From JACDAL01 sp963849115 (GTDB lineage Bacteria; Actinomycetota; CADDZG01; WHSQ01), in contig CAWKGK010000001.1 of the NCBI GenBank assembly GCA_963849115.1, positions 248,001-312,000 on the forward strand: DNA of 64,000 nt, given 5' to 3'. Within the stretch, counting starts at the first letter, position 1, and every line of letters begins with the position of its first letter. Positions 26,860 to 36,611 of this stretch are shown in pieces. The notes beneath the pieces are model-generated. The model saw only the letters and a list, made by a program, of their open reading frames with translations. It ran no database searches and had not been told where the DNA came from. A program made the position numbers and the translations under genes.

Positions 26860-27483
26860 ATGCCGGATCTGTTGTCCTCTGACAGGCTGATCGTGAACCA
26901 GAAGGCCAAGCTAATTGAGGTCACCAACCAATATCTGATTCGTGACGCCCAAGGGGAAGAGCTCGGCTATATGCAGCAGGAAGGCCAGAGCAAGTTCCGC
27001 AAGGTCCTTCGCTTCGCCACCGACGTCGACCAGTTCCTCACCCACCGGCTGTCGCTCTACGACAAGAGTGGCAGCAAGCTTCTGCAGATCGTCCGGCCTG
27101 CCAAGATCTTCAAGTCAAAATTCAGCGTCGAGGATGGCAACGGGACAAAGCTAGGGACAATCGCCCAGCGCAACGTGTTCGGCAAGATCAACTTTGATCT
27201 GCTGGACACCGGCGGGCGAGAGCTGGGGCGTATTCAGGCCGAGAACTGGAGGGCCTGGGACTTTTCGATCGTCAATTCCGAGGGCACGGAAATCGGGCGA
27301 ATCGACAAGAAGTTCGTCGGAGTTCTGAAGGCCGTTTTCACGCCGGCGGACAACTACATAGTCGACATCGACCCCGGAGTCACGGGAGAGCTTCGCCTGC
27401 TTGCGATTGCGGCGGCGATCGCCGTGGATACGGCTCTGAAACAGGACGCTCGCGGCTTGAGCGTTACCGACGTCATCGATTAG
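26860..27483 (+). CDS. Scramblase/LURP-one-related protein
   Basis: 207 residues from ATG 26860 with GGGAGG 8 bases upstream. It is made of beta strands of the tubby-like/scramblase fold: YLIRDAQGEELGYMQQEGQS, LYDKSGSKLLQIVRPAKIFK, LLDTGGRELGRIQAEN and a hydrophobic C-terminal helix LRLLAIAAAIAVDTALK. Bacterial members often serve as small cytoplasmic or membrane-facing proteins of unknown function. It is divergent from the debranching-like gene across 52 bases and convergent with the ATPase gene. Confidence 0.8.
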   Translation: MPDLLSSDRLIVNQKAKLIEVTNQYLIRDAQGEELGYMQQEGQSKFRKVLRFATDVDQFLTHRLSLYDKSGSKLLQIVRPAKIFKSKFSVEDGNGTKLGTIAQRNVFGKINFDLLDTGGRELGRIQAENWRAWDFSIVNSEGTEIGRIDKKFVGVLKAVFTPADNYIVDIDPGVTGELRLLAIAAAIAVDTALKQDARGLSVTDVID

Positions 27484-27523
27484 GAGAGGCTCCTCGAGCA
27501 ACAAGAGCGTTCTCACCGCGCGC

Positions 27524-28642
27524 CTACATTGCACCATGTCGCTGCAGCCAGAGCTCGAGCAGCGGATCAGTCAGGACAAACCCGTCCTCGCGCCTGATCA
27601 CATCGGCGCGATCGGTTAGGGATTGCAGCGCATACCTCACGCTGGACTTCTTGATCCCGACCCCCGCCTGGGCCGCCCGGCTGTAGGGGCCGCCCGGAGA
27701 GGTCGCCAAGGCAAGCGCAACGCGGCGCTCGTTCGTAGGCCAAGCCCGCCACGTAGCCCCCAAGTAGCCGGCGGCGTGACCAAGCGTTTTGTCCCGCGCC
27801 TCTACCCACTGGACTTCGTCCGCGATGCTTCCGGGAGCCGTCTCATCCCACAGGAAGTGGGCCAGCATCATGGAGCGTTGGGGATGGCCGCGCGCGAACT
27901 CCAGCAGTGCCGCCAGGGCGTCTCCCGGATCACGGTCACTGCGCCGAAATCGCTCCGCCACGTAGTCGCCCACCTCCGCCAAGGGAAGGGGGTCGAGAGA
28001 TCGGGGGACCGCCTGCTCGAGGAGTGGCCGGCGGGGGTCGGCGAACAGCCGCTCCATCGTGGCGGGAGCTGAGCCCGCGAAGGCATAGGACGCGGCCTTC
28101 CCGTGATGCTGAATGACGCTTCGGATCTGACCGTCTGCTCCGTCTACCGTCAGGATGTCCTGGATCTCGTCGAAGACGATAAGGCTGCGGGTCCCCGTGC
28201 GTTCATGCAACTCTCGGGGAAGATCGAGCAACCGCAGGAGAACTGCTTCCACGTTCGCGTTGGGACTCCGCTGCAGTGTGGCGCTGAACCCAGGCCCTCC
28301 CAGCGAGAGCCCGATGTTCCAGGCACTGAAGAGCCGATCCACGCGCGTCCTCAATGACCCCTTGAGCCGGCGGGCGTAGGCGCGCTCGATCCGGACCACG
28401 ATCCCACCCAGGCTCAACACGTCCTCGAGGTCCACCAAAGCAGTCGCCATCCCGGCGGCCTCGGCGTCGTCCAGCAGCCGTCGCAACAGCGTGGTCTTTC
28501 CGTAGCGGCGGGGGCCCACGAGCCGCACCCGGTGTCCGGCCTGGGCAAGCGACAGCAGATCGGCGGCCTCGGCTCGGCGGCCGATCATCTGGTCCGGCGC
28601 CAGGGGGCCGGAGAACTGGAAGGGATTCGGGTAAGTGGGCAT
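27524..28642 (-). CDS. AAA-family ATPase (archaeal-ATPase/STAND-like)
   Basis: 372 residues. Walker A is VGPRRYGKTTLLRRLL (residues 42-57) and Walker B is SLIVFDEIQDIL (near 155), with an arginine-rich sensor region. A C-terminal winged helix (about 290-372: GGPYSRAAQAGVGIKKSSVR) follows, as in archaeal ATPase/orc1-cdc6-like proteins that are common in prokaryotes. Its partner nuclease or effector is not adjacent. The role is unknown; DNA-binding or defence-related functions occur in the family. Confidence 0.8.
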   Translation of the reverse strand: MPTYPNPFQFSGPLAPDQMIGRRAEAADLLSLAQAGHRVRLVGPRRYGKTTLLRRLLDDAEAAGMATALVDLEDVLSLGGIVVRIERAYARRLKGSLRTRVDRLFSAWNIGLSLGGPGFSATLQRSPNANVEAVLLRLLDLPRELHERTGTRSLIVFDEIQDILTVDGADGQIRSVIQHHGKAASYAFAGSAPATMERLFADPRRPLLEQAVPRSLDPLPLAEVGDYVAERFRRSDRDPGDALAALLEFARGHPQRSMMLAHFLWDETAPGSIADEVQWVEARDKTLGHAAGYLGATWRAWPTNERRVALALATSPGGPYSRAAQAGVGIKKSSVRYALQSLTDRADVIRREDGFVLTDPLLELWLQRHGAM

Positions 28643-28672
28643 AGTGACACCATACCCTTTGGAGGGGCGAGA

Positions 28673-29033
28673 CTAGCCTTCCGGCGATGGCTCCCAGGAG
28701 ACTTCCACCACGTAACCGTCCGGATCGAGAATCTTCACGCTCACATAGTCGGGCTCGTCCCACTCCTCGACGATGTCAACGGCGTCCGCCAGCACTCGAT
28801 CCCTAAAACTGTGAACTGCCTCAGGAGTGGGCAGGGAGATCCCGAAGTGGAAGAAGCGAGGCATCCGTACGGACTCGTCACTAGGCCCCAAGGCAAGCGC
28901 GAAGCCCTCGGAGTTGTAGAGCATGAGGACTCCGTCTGAATACTCCCGTGGAGGAGCATCGAAGCCCAAGTAGATCGGCATAGAAACGGCGCGACCGCTC
29001 TTGATCGCTTACGGCAAGCGCGAGATGGTCCAC
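28673..29033 (-). CDS. VOC (glyoxalase-type) domain protein, one frameshift
   Basis: The intact frame (28673-28981, 102 residues) has the C-terminal half and most of a VOC fold: RFFHFGISLPTPEAVHSFRD and ILDPDGYVVEVSW with a metal-ligand Glu. Upstream, another frame from GTG 29033 supplies the missing first strand VDHLALAVSDQERSRRFYAD. Dropping one base of the CCC run at 28965-28967 joins them as DLLGFDAPPREYSDG. The joined protein is about 120 residues, a normal single VOC module. The function is unknown (dioxygenase, resistance or lyase family). Confidence 0.7.
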
Positions 29034-29063
29034 AGATCAGATCCTAGCTCTCGACGTCATGCG

Positions 29064-29873
29064 TCACTCGGATGACCACGGCTCGCGAAAGTCGGCGTAG
29101 AGCGTGAGTCCCCCATCGACGAAGATCGTCTGACCAGTTATGTAAGCAGCGTCGTCACTCGCAAGAAAGCATGTGACTCCCGCCATCTCATCGGCAGTGC
29201 CCGCACGGCGCATCGGGATATGGCTCGTCACCATCTCCGCCTTGACAGGATCGTCCACCCAGGCTCGGTTTATTGGTGTGATCGTGGCACCCGGTCCTAT
29301 TCCGTTGACACGAATGCCGCGCTCCGCGAACTCGAGCGCGAGCGTCGTGGTGAGGTTCTGCATTCCGCCCTTGCTTACCGAGTAGCCGAGGTAGCCGGGT
29401 TTGGGGATTCGCTGGTGGACGCTCGAGATATTGATGATGGAGCCGGGGGTATCGGTAGCAATGAAACGCTTGATGGCTTCACGCGCGCAGGCGAACGAAC
29501 CCCGCAGGTTGACGGCGAGAACCTTTTCGAAGTCGGTCACCGAAAGCTCTTCGGTCGGTCGCGAGATCTGGATACCGGCGTTGTTGACGAGAACGTCGAT
29601 GCTCCCGAGCTCGTCCACCGTCTGCTCGACCATGTGGACGACCTCGTCCTCCTTGGAGACGTCGGCTCCCACAAGGACATCGCGTACGCCGTGCTTCTGC
29701 ACTCTGCTCACACAGGCGTGGACCTGCTCTTCGGTCTCTTCGGCCTCTTCGGGCTCCTTGAGGTAGTTGATGGCAACGTTGGCGCCGTACTCAGCGAAAC
29801 GGACGGCAATAGCCTGGCCGATTCCAGACGTACCACCCGTAACGAGCACGTTCTTGCCCCGGACTCCCTTCAT
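29064..29873 (-). CDS. SDR-family glucose 1-dehydrogenase-like protein
   Basis: 269 residues: TGGTSGIGQAIA cofactor motif, NNAGIQISRP, NISSVH and YSVSKGGMQNL catalytic Ser/Tyr/Lys. The YITGQTIFVDGGLTLYADF end and the long inserted loop after strand beta-3 (KEPEEAEETEEQV) are typical of glucose 1-dehydrogenases of the Bacillus type. Substrates in this group range widely over sugars and alcohols. It is 136 bases from the cyclase gene, on the same strand. Confidence 0.85.
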   Translation of the reverse strand: MKGVRGKNVLVTGGTSGIGQAIAVRFAEYGANVAINYLKEPEEAEETEEQVHACVSRVQKHGVRDVLVGADVSKEDEVVHMVEQTVDELGSIDVLVNNAGIQISRPTEELSVTDFEKVLAVNLRGSFACAREAIKRFIATDTPGSIINISSVHQRIPKPGYLGYSVSKGGMQNLTTTLALEFAERGIRVNGIGPGATITPINRAWVDDPVKAEMVTSHIPMRRAGTADEMAGVTCFLASDDAAYITGQTIFVDGGLTLYADFREPWSSE

Positions 29874-30009
29874 GACGCTCCTCCTTGATCACCGCACAAG
29901 TGGCTTTCGAGGGCATAGTCCCCAGGGGGCCGGGAGCGTTACAGGCGTCAACGACCAGCCCCCAACCTATTGACGCGCCGAGGGGCTGCGCTCGTCTCTT
30001 CCAAGAGAC

Positions 30010-30678
30010 TCAGACGCCTCGATCGAGGGGGCGTAGGAGCGCCCGAGCCGGCGCGCCGTCACTACCGGGAATCAAGAGGGGAAGGCAGATCAGCTCGAAG
30101 CTTCCCTCTGCGACGTCGGCGAGGTCGAGACCTTCGATGATCCACACGCCACCAGAAAGGAGGGCGCGGTGCACGCCGGCGGCGTCGCCTCCGGAGGCCG
30201 CCACCGAGAGGTAGTCGACACCTACCGTGCGGACGCCAATTTCGGCCAGATACTCCGCCGCGTCGAGCGAAATGCCCACGAAGTCTTCGACAAAGGACTC
30301 GCTGGACCACGCATAGGAAGAGTTGCGCGTCTTGAACAGGATGCGCTCGCCCCGGACGATCTCCGCCGGCTGAATCTCCTCGCGGCGGATGGCGACCGGA
30401 TCGCCTATCTCGATCACCCGAGCCGCCCCCATCGTTGCGGCCAGGTCCATCGCTTCGATGCCGACCCCATCTGCAAGAAAATGCACCGGCGCATCCATGT
30501 GGGTCCCGGTGTGTGCGCCGAATGAAAGCGCGGTCACGTTGGCGTCGCCGCCCTTCGACATGTCCTCGTGGCGGCCGATCCGTACCGGAGGGTTACCGGG
30601 CCATGCAGGCATCCCGTTGCGCAGGGGAACGGAGACATCGATCCAGCCCCCGGCGAGCGCCTCCTGCTCGGGGCTCAT
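30010..30678 (-). CDS. Metal-dependent cyclase/hydrolase (kynurenine formamidase-like)
   Basis: 222 residues of the cyclase family. The metal-binding motif is HTGTHMDAPVH near residue 56; the strand-rich core includes SVPLRNGMPAWPGNP and VGVDYLSVAASGG. Family members hydrolyse N-formylkynurenine, isatin or other cyclic amides and lactones. Neither a kynurenine nor an isatin pathway gene is near, so the reaction is open. It is divergent from the SOS-box region. Confidence 0.8.
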   Translation of the reverse strand: MSPEQEALAGGWIDVSVPLRNGMPAWPGNPPVRIGRHEDMSKGGDANVTALSFGAHTGTHMDAPVHFLADGVGIEAMDLAATMGAARVIEIGDPVAIRREEIQPAEIVRGERILFKTRNSSYAWSSESFVEDFVGISLDAAEYLAEIGVRTVGVDYLSVAASGGDAAGVHRALLSGGVWIIEGLDLADVAEGSFELICLPLLIPGSDGAPARALLRPLDRGV

Positions 30679-30859
30679 CCGCTACTCACCTTTCGCTCTC
30701 CAATCGCCTCCACAAACTCCTATGCTTTCTCCGGCTCCGGCTGGAGCATCCACCGCCTCGCAGGACGGTCAAAGCCCACCAGCCCGAAGTTCAACCTTGA
30801 CAGTAATCCCGGGAAAAGCGCGCCCATATCCCGCGACTCGAGACTTTGTGACTTGACTA

Positions 30860-30875
30860 TCGAACATACGTTCGA
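30860..30875. promoter_or_regulatory. LexA/SOS box (actinobacterial type)
   Basis: TCGAACATACGTTCGA matches the actinobacterial LexA box TCGAAC-N4-GTTCGA exactly; the symmetry extends to ten-base arms (30856-30865 and 30870-30879). It lies about 100 bases upstream of the HNH gene start. In mycobacteria such boxes occur upstream of several 13E12-type genes, so DNA-damage control is likely. Confidence 0.8.
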
Positions 30876-30970
30876 TAGTATGGAGGAAGTCGGAGGGGCC
30901 AGACTGATAACGACTGACCGTCGAGTGACTCTCCCGCGCGGAGTCTACGGCCCGAACTAGAGGTGTGCGC

Positions 30971-32112
30971 GTGCAGCAGCAGAACCGTCGTGAGAGTGAG
31001 TTGATCGAGGGCCTTCAAGCCTTCACGTCGAAATCTCGGACCGGCAGCGAAAGCTGCTATCGATAATCGCAGAGCTCGATCAGCGCAAGGTGTGGCGCGA
31101 CGACGGCTGCAGGGACATGGCGCAATGGCTCTCCGGCCGGCTCGGCATCTCCCAGTGGATCGCGGCCCGCTGGGTCAACGCCTCTCATGCCATCCCCACG
31201 CTCCCCCTGATCTCGCAAGCATTGGAGAGCGGGCGGCTCTGTCTCGACAAGGTCGTGGAGCTGTGCCGCTTCGCCACTCCCGAGAGCGAGCAGGAACTGA
31301 TCGTGTGGGCGCGGCGGGTGTCGGTTGGAGCGGTGAAGCACAAGGCCGATGTCGCCTGCAGGCCCGAGCTAGAAGAGGTCCGCACCGTCGAGCGGGCCCG
31401 CTTCCTGCGCTGGTGGTGGAACGAGGGAGGCGTGAGCCTGGGCTTCGAGGGCCTGCTGCCCGCGGCCGAGGGGGCCGCCTTCATCAAGGCGCTCAAGCGT
31501 CTCTCAGAGCGTCTTCCCGAGTCCCCCACCGAGGAGCCCACCTCCGCCATCCCTCTCTCGGCTGAGGACAGAAGAGAGCAGCGCTGTGCCGACGCCCTCT
31601 CTGTGCTGTCCTCCCAGACGATCGCAGCAGACCAGGACGCGGACCGGTCAACGGTCGTCCTGCACACCACGCTCGAGAGCGTGGGGCTGGGCTGTGCAGA
31701 GATCGAGGGGGCCCGGGGGCTTCACCCCGATATCGGCCGTGAGCTCTCCTGTGACTGCCGCCTCCAGTACGTGCTCACCGACAAAGAGGGAAACGCCCTC
31801 GGGATCGGCCGGGCCTCCCGCAATGTCCCCCGCTGGCTCTACCGTCAGCTGCTCCGCAGAGATCACGGCTGTACCTTTCCCGGCTGCGGCACGAGGATGT
31901 TCCTCAAGGCGCACCACATCTGGCACTGGGAGCTGGGAGGGCCGACCGACTACGACAACCTCGTGCTGGTGTGCTCGTTCCACCACAAGCTGGTGCACAG
32001 GTTCGGCTGGAGCGTCTGTCTCAAGGGCACGGTGGCGGAGTGGTACAAGCCCAACGGGCGACGCTACGACCCGGGCCCCGACCCACCGGGTGAACGCACC
32101 ATCGCGGCCTGA
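30971..32112 (+). CDS. DUF222 / HNH endonuclease (13E12-type), one frameshift near the 5' end
   Basis: The intact frame from GTG 31090 gives 340 residues. The DUF222 domain (about 1-230) includes MAQWLSGRLGISQWIAARWV; the HNH nuclease domain near the C terminus has CTFPGCGTRMFLKAHHIWHW and YDNLVLVCSFHHKLVH. Upstream the family-like VEISDRQRKLLSIIAELDQ is in the same frame, and GTG 30971 (MQQQNRRESELIEGL) opens the N terminus in another frame, so a one-base shift near 31024 is implied. The nuclease family is mobile-intron-like or damage-associated. A LexA box at 30860-30875 implies SOS control. Confidence 0.8.
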
Positions 32113-32412
32113 GGTCGGTGAGGCTTGTAAGCAATCACGGGGTCTCCCCTGCTCTCCGACGGAGCCCGCCGCTTTCCATGCACGAAACGCTGCCAACAAG
32201 TTGTCTCGCATCTGAGGAGGGATCGAGTCCTCCTGGAGGGCACCGACCACCTCGATCGTCTTGCGCAGCTGATCGACATAGGCGCTGCACCCCTCGCACA
32301 CGAGCAGGTGCTCCTCGAAACGCATTCGTTCCTCGGGGGTGAGGCTCCCCTCGAGGTAGTCGGTGACGAGCTCGACCAACTCGCGGCAGGTCAGCTCTCC
32401 TGAGGCATCCAT
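31648..32412 (-). CDS. zf-HC2 anti-sigma factor-like protein; 3' end doubtful
   Basis: From ATG 32412 the first 85 residues form a zinc-binding anti-sigma domain: the early Cys of LTCRELVELVTDYLEG, then HLLVCEGCSAYVDQLRKTIE (H-x3-C-x2-C). The end of the typical domain is LLAAFRAWKAAG. The frame then stays open for some 150 more residues antisense to the HNH gene. Such proteins normally stop near residue 90, so the true end is probably in 32113-32170 with the stop lost through an indel. It is divergent from the ECF sigma gene at 32642, a natural partner. Confidence 0.55.
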   Translation of the reverse strand: MDASGELTCRELVELVTDYLEGSLTPEERMRFEEHLLVCEGCSAYVDQLRKTIEVVGALQEDSIPPQMRDNLLAAFRAWKAAGSVGEQGRPRDCLQASPTSGRDGAFTRWVGARVVASPVGLVPLRHRALETDAPAEPVHQLVVERAHQHEVVVVGRPSQLPVPDVVRLEEHPRAAAGKGTAVISAEQLTVEPAGDIAGGPADPEGVSLFVGEHVLEAAVTGELTADIGVKPPGPLDLCTAQPHALERGVQDDR

Positions 32413-32641
32413 CTGCTCCCGTCCATCAAAGACGAAGCCGGGTTCCGTCGCGGGCCCGGGCAATAGAACTGTCTCTGAGGCGGGCCGAACGTTACAGAGT
32501 TCCTAACCCTGGGCGATCTTGTCGGGGGCTACAAGAGCGCCGATGACCCGCCATGATGTGGCCATGCTCAAGCGAGCGCTCTGCGTCGGCGTTTGAGGAC
32601 ATGAGCCTGCACAAGCTGGTGAGCGTCGAGGAGATAACGGA

Positions 32642-33325
32642 GTGAGCTCGAACCCCTTCACCTCGGAGCCCGCAGGGACTTCCCCCGAGGTCTCGCTCTC
32701 GCCCGAGGACGAACGCCTCGTCGAAGCTCTTCTGGCGGGCGACGAATCCGCCTTCATGAGCCTGGTCGAGCTCTATGGTCCGGTGATGCTGCGTATCGCC
32801 CGTTCCTACGTCGGCAGCCTCGCGGTCGCCGAGGAAGTCGTCCAGGAGGCCTGGCTGGGAATCCTCCAGAGCCTGCCGCGCTTCGAGGGGCGGTCCTCGC
32901 TCAAGACCTGGTTGTTGCGGATTCTTAAGAACATCGCCTCCCGGCGCGCCGCCCAGGAGCGCCGCAGCGTGCCCTTCTCCGCCTTGGAGGAGGCGGAGGA
33001 CGAAAGCGGCAAGCCGGCACTGGGGCCGGAGCGGTTCCTGGACCCCGGCGAGCGATGGGCCGGGCACTGGGCGAGCGCGCCCCGGCGCTTCGGTGACCTG
33101 CCGGAGGAGAAGATGCTGTCGCGGGCAGCCCTGGCCGTCGTCGAGAGCGAGATGCTGGCTCTCCCTCCGAACCAGCGTGCTGTGATCGAGCTGCGAGACG
33201 TGGAGGGCTGGGACGCGCCCGAGGTCTGCGAGCTGCTCGAAATCAGCGAGGCGAACCAACGAGTGCTGCTCCATCGGGCTCGCTCCAGGGTCCGGCACGC
33301 TCTCGAGGTGCATCTCGACCCTTGA
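32642..33325 (+). CDS. ECF-type RNA polymerase sigma factor
   Basis: 227 residues. Region 2: FMSLVELYGPVMLRIARSYV, AEEVVQEAWLGILQSLPRFE and SLKTWLLRILKNIASRR. Region 4: LPPNQRAVIELRDVEGWDAP with the helix-turn-helix CELLEISEANQRVLLHRARS. GTG 32642 is preceded by GGAG seven bases away. The middle linker (about 110-160) is longer than usual. The zf-HC2 gene is divergent about 230 bases away and may be its anti-sigma factor. The 32413-32641 gap holds no other feature that I can support. Confidence 0.85.
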   Translation: MSSNPFTSEPAGTSPEVSLSPEDERLVEALLAGDESAFMSLVELYGPVMLRIARSYVGSLAVAEEVVQEAWLGILQSLPRFEGRSSLKTWLLRILKNIASRRAAQERRSVPFSALEEAEDESGKPALGPERFLDPGERWAGHWASAPRRFGDLPEEKMLSRAALAVVESEMLALPPNQRAVIELRDVEGWDAPEVCELLEISEANQRVLLHRARSRVRHALEVHLDP

Positions 33326-33367
33326 GGGGGTTTGTAACAGAGCGGGGAATCGGGGCACTGAGCAGGC

Positions 33368-34778
33368 ATGGCAGATGAATATGAAGTGATCGTGATCGGA
33401 GCGGGGCCCGCCGGTGAGGTCGTGTCGGGCCGCTGCGCCGACGGAGGTCTGTCCACCGCTGTAGTGGAGCGAGAGCTGGTTGGGGGTGAGTGTTCCTTTT
33501 GGGGGTGTATGCCAAGCAAGACTCTCCTGCGTCCCGGTGATGTCATTGCCGCGGCGCGCAGGGTGCCCGGCGCGCGGGAGGCGGCGGCCGGCGAGATCAA
33601 TGCTGCCGCGGCTCTTGACAGGCGTACCGAGATCACCAACAACTGGGACGACAGGTATCAGGTCGCCTGGCTCGAGAAGAACGGCGTCGACCTGGTGCGG
33701 GGTATCGGCCGCGTGGCGGGTGCCCGCACCGTTCGAAGTCGATGCCGGAAATGGCTCGACCCGAACGCTGACCGCACGCAAAGCCGTGGTCATGGCAACC
33801 GGAACTGTTCCTGCAATCCCGCCGATCCAGGGGCTCCAAGACATCCGCACCTGGGACAACCGCGATGCGACGGCCTCCAAAGAGGTGCCGCAACGACTGC
33901 TTGTTCTCGGAGGCGGTGCGATCGGGGTTGAGATGGCGCAGGCGTGGCGCAGCCTGGGGGCCAAAGAAGTGACGATCATCGAAGCATCCGAGGGGATCCT
34001 GCCATCAGAGGAGCCGTTCGCCGGCGGCGAGCTCGCGAAGGCTTTCCAAGAGCAGGGCATCGATGTAGTTACGGGCGCGCGCATGATCGCGGCGAGTCGG
34101 GCGGCGGACGACGCTCCGGTCACGGCGAAGCTCGAAGACGGCCGGGAACTCGTCGGAGACGAGATCCTCGTGGCCGTGGGTCGGAGGCCGCGTACGCAAG
34201 ACTTGGGCCTCGAGTCTGTGGGGATAGAGCCGGGCGGGTTCATTCATGTCGGTGATGACTTGCGCGTAACAGGAGTTGAAGGCGGATGGCTCTATGCGAT
34301 CGGAGACGTGAACGGGCGTGCACTCCTGACTCACATGGGCAAGTATCACGCCCGCTGCGCTGCCGCCCACATCCTCGGCCACGGAACCGACGCTTCGAGA
34401 GAGGCCCGAGCAATCCCGCGCGTAGTGTTCACCGATCCGCAAGTCGCTGCCGTGGGACTCACGGAGAAGCAAGCGCGCGAGCAGGGCATAGGAATCCGCA
34501 CCACCAGGTGCGACCTCGCCGACGTTGCCGGCGCGCTCGTATCGGGCGAGGGGATCGCCGGTTCGATTCAGCTCGTCGTCGATGAGGCCCGGGAGGTTGT
34601 GATTGGGGCCACGTTCGTCGGGCCCGGGGTCGGCGACATGCTTCACGGAGCAACCATCGCCATCGTGGGCGAGGTGCCGATATCGAGGCTTCGACACGCG
34701 GTGCCTTCGTTCCCCAGTCTCAGCGAAGTGTGGCTCAAGTTGATCGAGAACTACGACGCACAAGGGAGGAAATCGTGA
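33368..34778 (+). CDS. Pyridine nucleotide-disulfide oxidoreductase (dihydrolipoyl/mercuric reductase type), one frameshift
   Basis: About 470 residues when joined. First part: FAD motif VIGAGPAGEVVSGRCADGG and redox pair GGECSFWGCMPSKTLLRP (C-x4-C). Second part: KAVVMATGTVPAIPP, NAD motif LVLGGGAIGVEMAQAWRSLG, YAIGDVNGRALLTH, and the dimer domain RVVFTDPQVAAVGLT with HAVPSFPSLSEVW (catalytic-region His). The frame shifts near 33731, joining GRVAGARTV to FEVDAGNGSTR. The substrate may be a disulfide, quinone or metal; no lipoyl enzymes are adjacent. It overlaps the GH15 gene (GTGA). Confidence 0.8.
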
Positions 34779-36611
34779 GCAACCGACCGATCGCCGATTA
34801 CGCGCTGATCTCGGACTGTCAGTCCGCCGCACTGGTGAGCTCGGAGGGCTCGGTTGACTGGCTCTGTTGGCCGCGTTTCGACCGGCCCTCCGTCTTTGCG
34901 CGGCTGCTGGATCAGGACGCCGGACACTGGTCGATCCACCCGGCGGGCGTGCTCGAAGCCAAGCGCAGCTACGTGGAGCGAACGATGGCGATTCAGACCA
35001 CGTTTCGTACCGCAGGACGGCAAAGCCACTCTGGTTGACGTCATGGCTGTGGGGGAAGGCGAGCGTGAGCACAAGCTCGGCGCCCACAGCCCTCACGCGC
35101 TGCTTCGAAGACTGACCTGCGATGAGGGCAGAGTGGAGATCAACATCGAGTACGCACCGCGTCCTGAGTACGGCCTCATCTTCCCGTTCCTCACTGCCGT
35201 CGATGGAGGCATCCACGCCCGTGGCGGAGCCGATGTGCTGCTGCTGTCCTCTCCGATCGCTTTCGAGATCGACGGCTCGGGCGCTAATGCCCACATCTCA
35301 TTGACGCAAGGCCAGTCTGTTGCCTTTGCACTTCATCACAAGCAGAGCTGGGAAGAACAACCGGGTGTGTGGGACCAGGAGCAGATCACGACTCGCATAG
35401 ACGACACCATTCGCGGGTGGCAGACATGGTCCGAAATTCACCAGGGCTACGAGGGCCCCTGGCGGGATCTCGTTCACACAAGCGGCCGTGTGCTGCAAGC
35501 CTTGACCTACCAGCCGACCGGGGCCATCGTGGCGGCCGCGACCACCTCGTTGCCGGAGGAAGTGGGCGGAGAGCGCAACTGGGATTACCGCTATGCGTGG
35601 GTGCGCGACTCGAGCCTCACCCTCGAGGCGCTGTGGGTAGCGGCGTGCCCCGACGAGGCGACCGACTTCTTTTCCTACATGGCGGGCGCTTCGGCCACCC
35701 AGCTGCGCAGAGGCTCCGATCTGCAAATCATGTTTGGAGTAGGCGGGGAACGAGATCTGTCCGAGCGCACGCTCCCACATCTCTCGGGGTGGCGTAACAG
35801 CCGTCCGGTAAGGGTCGGTAACGGCGCCTGGGACCAGCGTCAGATAGATGTCTACGGTGAGCTGTTGAACGCCGCATACCGCCTCTCCGACCAGTGGAAG
35901 GTCCTGGACCCCGCCACACGCGAGTTCTTGGTCGAGGTCGCAGACGCGGCCGCCGTGCGGTGGGAGGAGACCGACCAGGGCCTATGGGAGCAACGCGGCG
36001 AGCCCCAGCATTTCCTGTACTCGAAACTCATGTGTTGGGTGGCTCTGGACAGGGCAATCCATCTCGCGGGGCGCCTCGAAGCGGAAGATCGCCTTGGTAT
36101 GTGGACCAAGAAGCGCGACGAGATCAAGGACGCAATACTTCAACGCGGGTGGAACGATCGGGCCCAGGCGTTTACGCAGACATTTGGCTCGGAGGATCTC
36201 GACGCCGCAAACCTGATGATGCCGATCATGGGCTTCATCACGGCGAAGGACCCCCGCATGCTATCGACGATTCGGGCGACCGAAGAACGACTTACGGATG
36301 AACATGGACTCGTCTACCGCTACAAGTCACACGACGGACTAGAGGGCGAGGAAGGCACATTTCTGCTTTGTACATTCTGGTTGGCGCAGGCACAGGCTCT
36401 CGCAGGCGAGCTGAATCGCGCCCGGACCACGTTCGAGAGCGCCATCGCATACGCCAACGACGTCGGCTTGTTGGCGGAGGAGGTCGATCCAACGACGAAG
36501 GAGCTGCTCGGAAACTTCCCCCAGGCGTTCAGTCACATCGGTCTGGTCAACGCCGCATGGGCGATCGCTCAAGCGGAGAAGGGACTCACCCCCGGTGGGC
36601 AACCTCTTTAG
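34775..36611 (+). CDS. GH15 glucoamylase/trehalase-like hydrolase, one frameshift
   Basis: About 612 residues when joined. Start GTG 34775 overlaps the previous stop. The N-terminal beta domain begins PIADYALISDCQSAALVSSE with GSVDWLCWPRFD; a shift near 35010 joins TTFR to QDGKATLVDVMAVGEGER. The (alpha/alpha)6 barrel has RYAWVRDSSLTLEALWVAA, GNGAWDQRQIDVYGELLNAA, EEGTFLLCTFWLAQAQALAG and the catalytic-base region LLAEEVDPTTKELLGNFPQA. Actinobacterial members include trehalases and glucoamylases. The 3' end overlaps the DM13 gene by 17 bases. Confidence 0.8.

Noticed and set aside
27482..27494. AGGAG-AGG-CTCCT hairpin between scramblase and ATPase genes
   Set aside because: Five-base arms are too short and no T tract follows; chance symmetry is likely in this composition.
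32492..34243. Long open frame (583 codons) on the minus strand
   Set aside because: It is antisense to the sigma factor and the disulfide reductase, both with clear motifs; the frame is rich in Ser/Arg/Pro as expected for a shadow.
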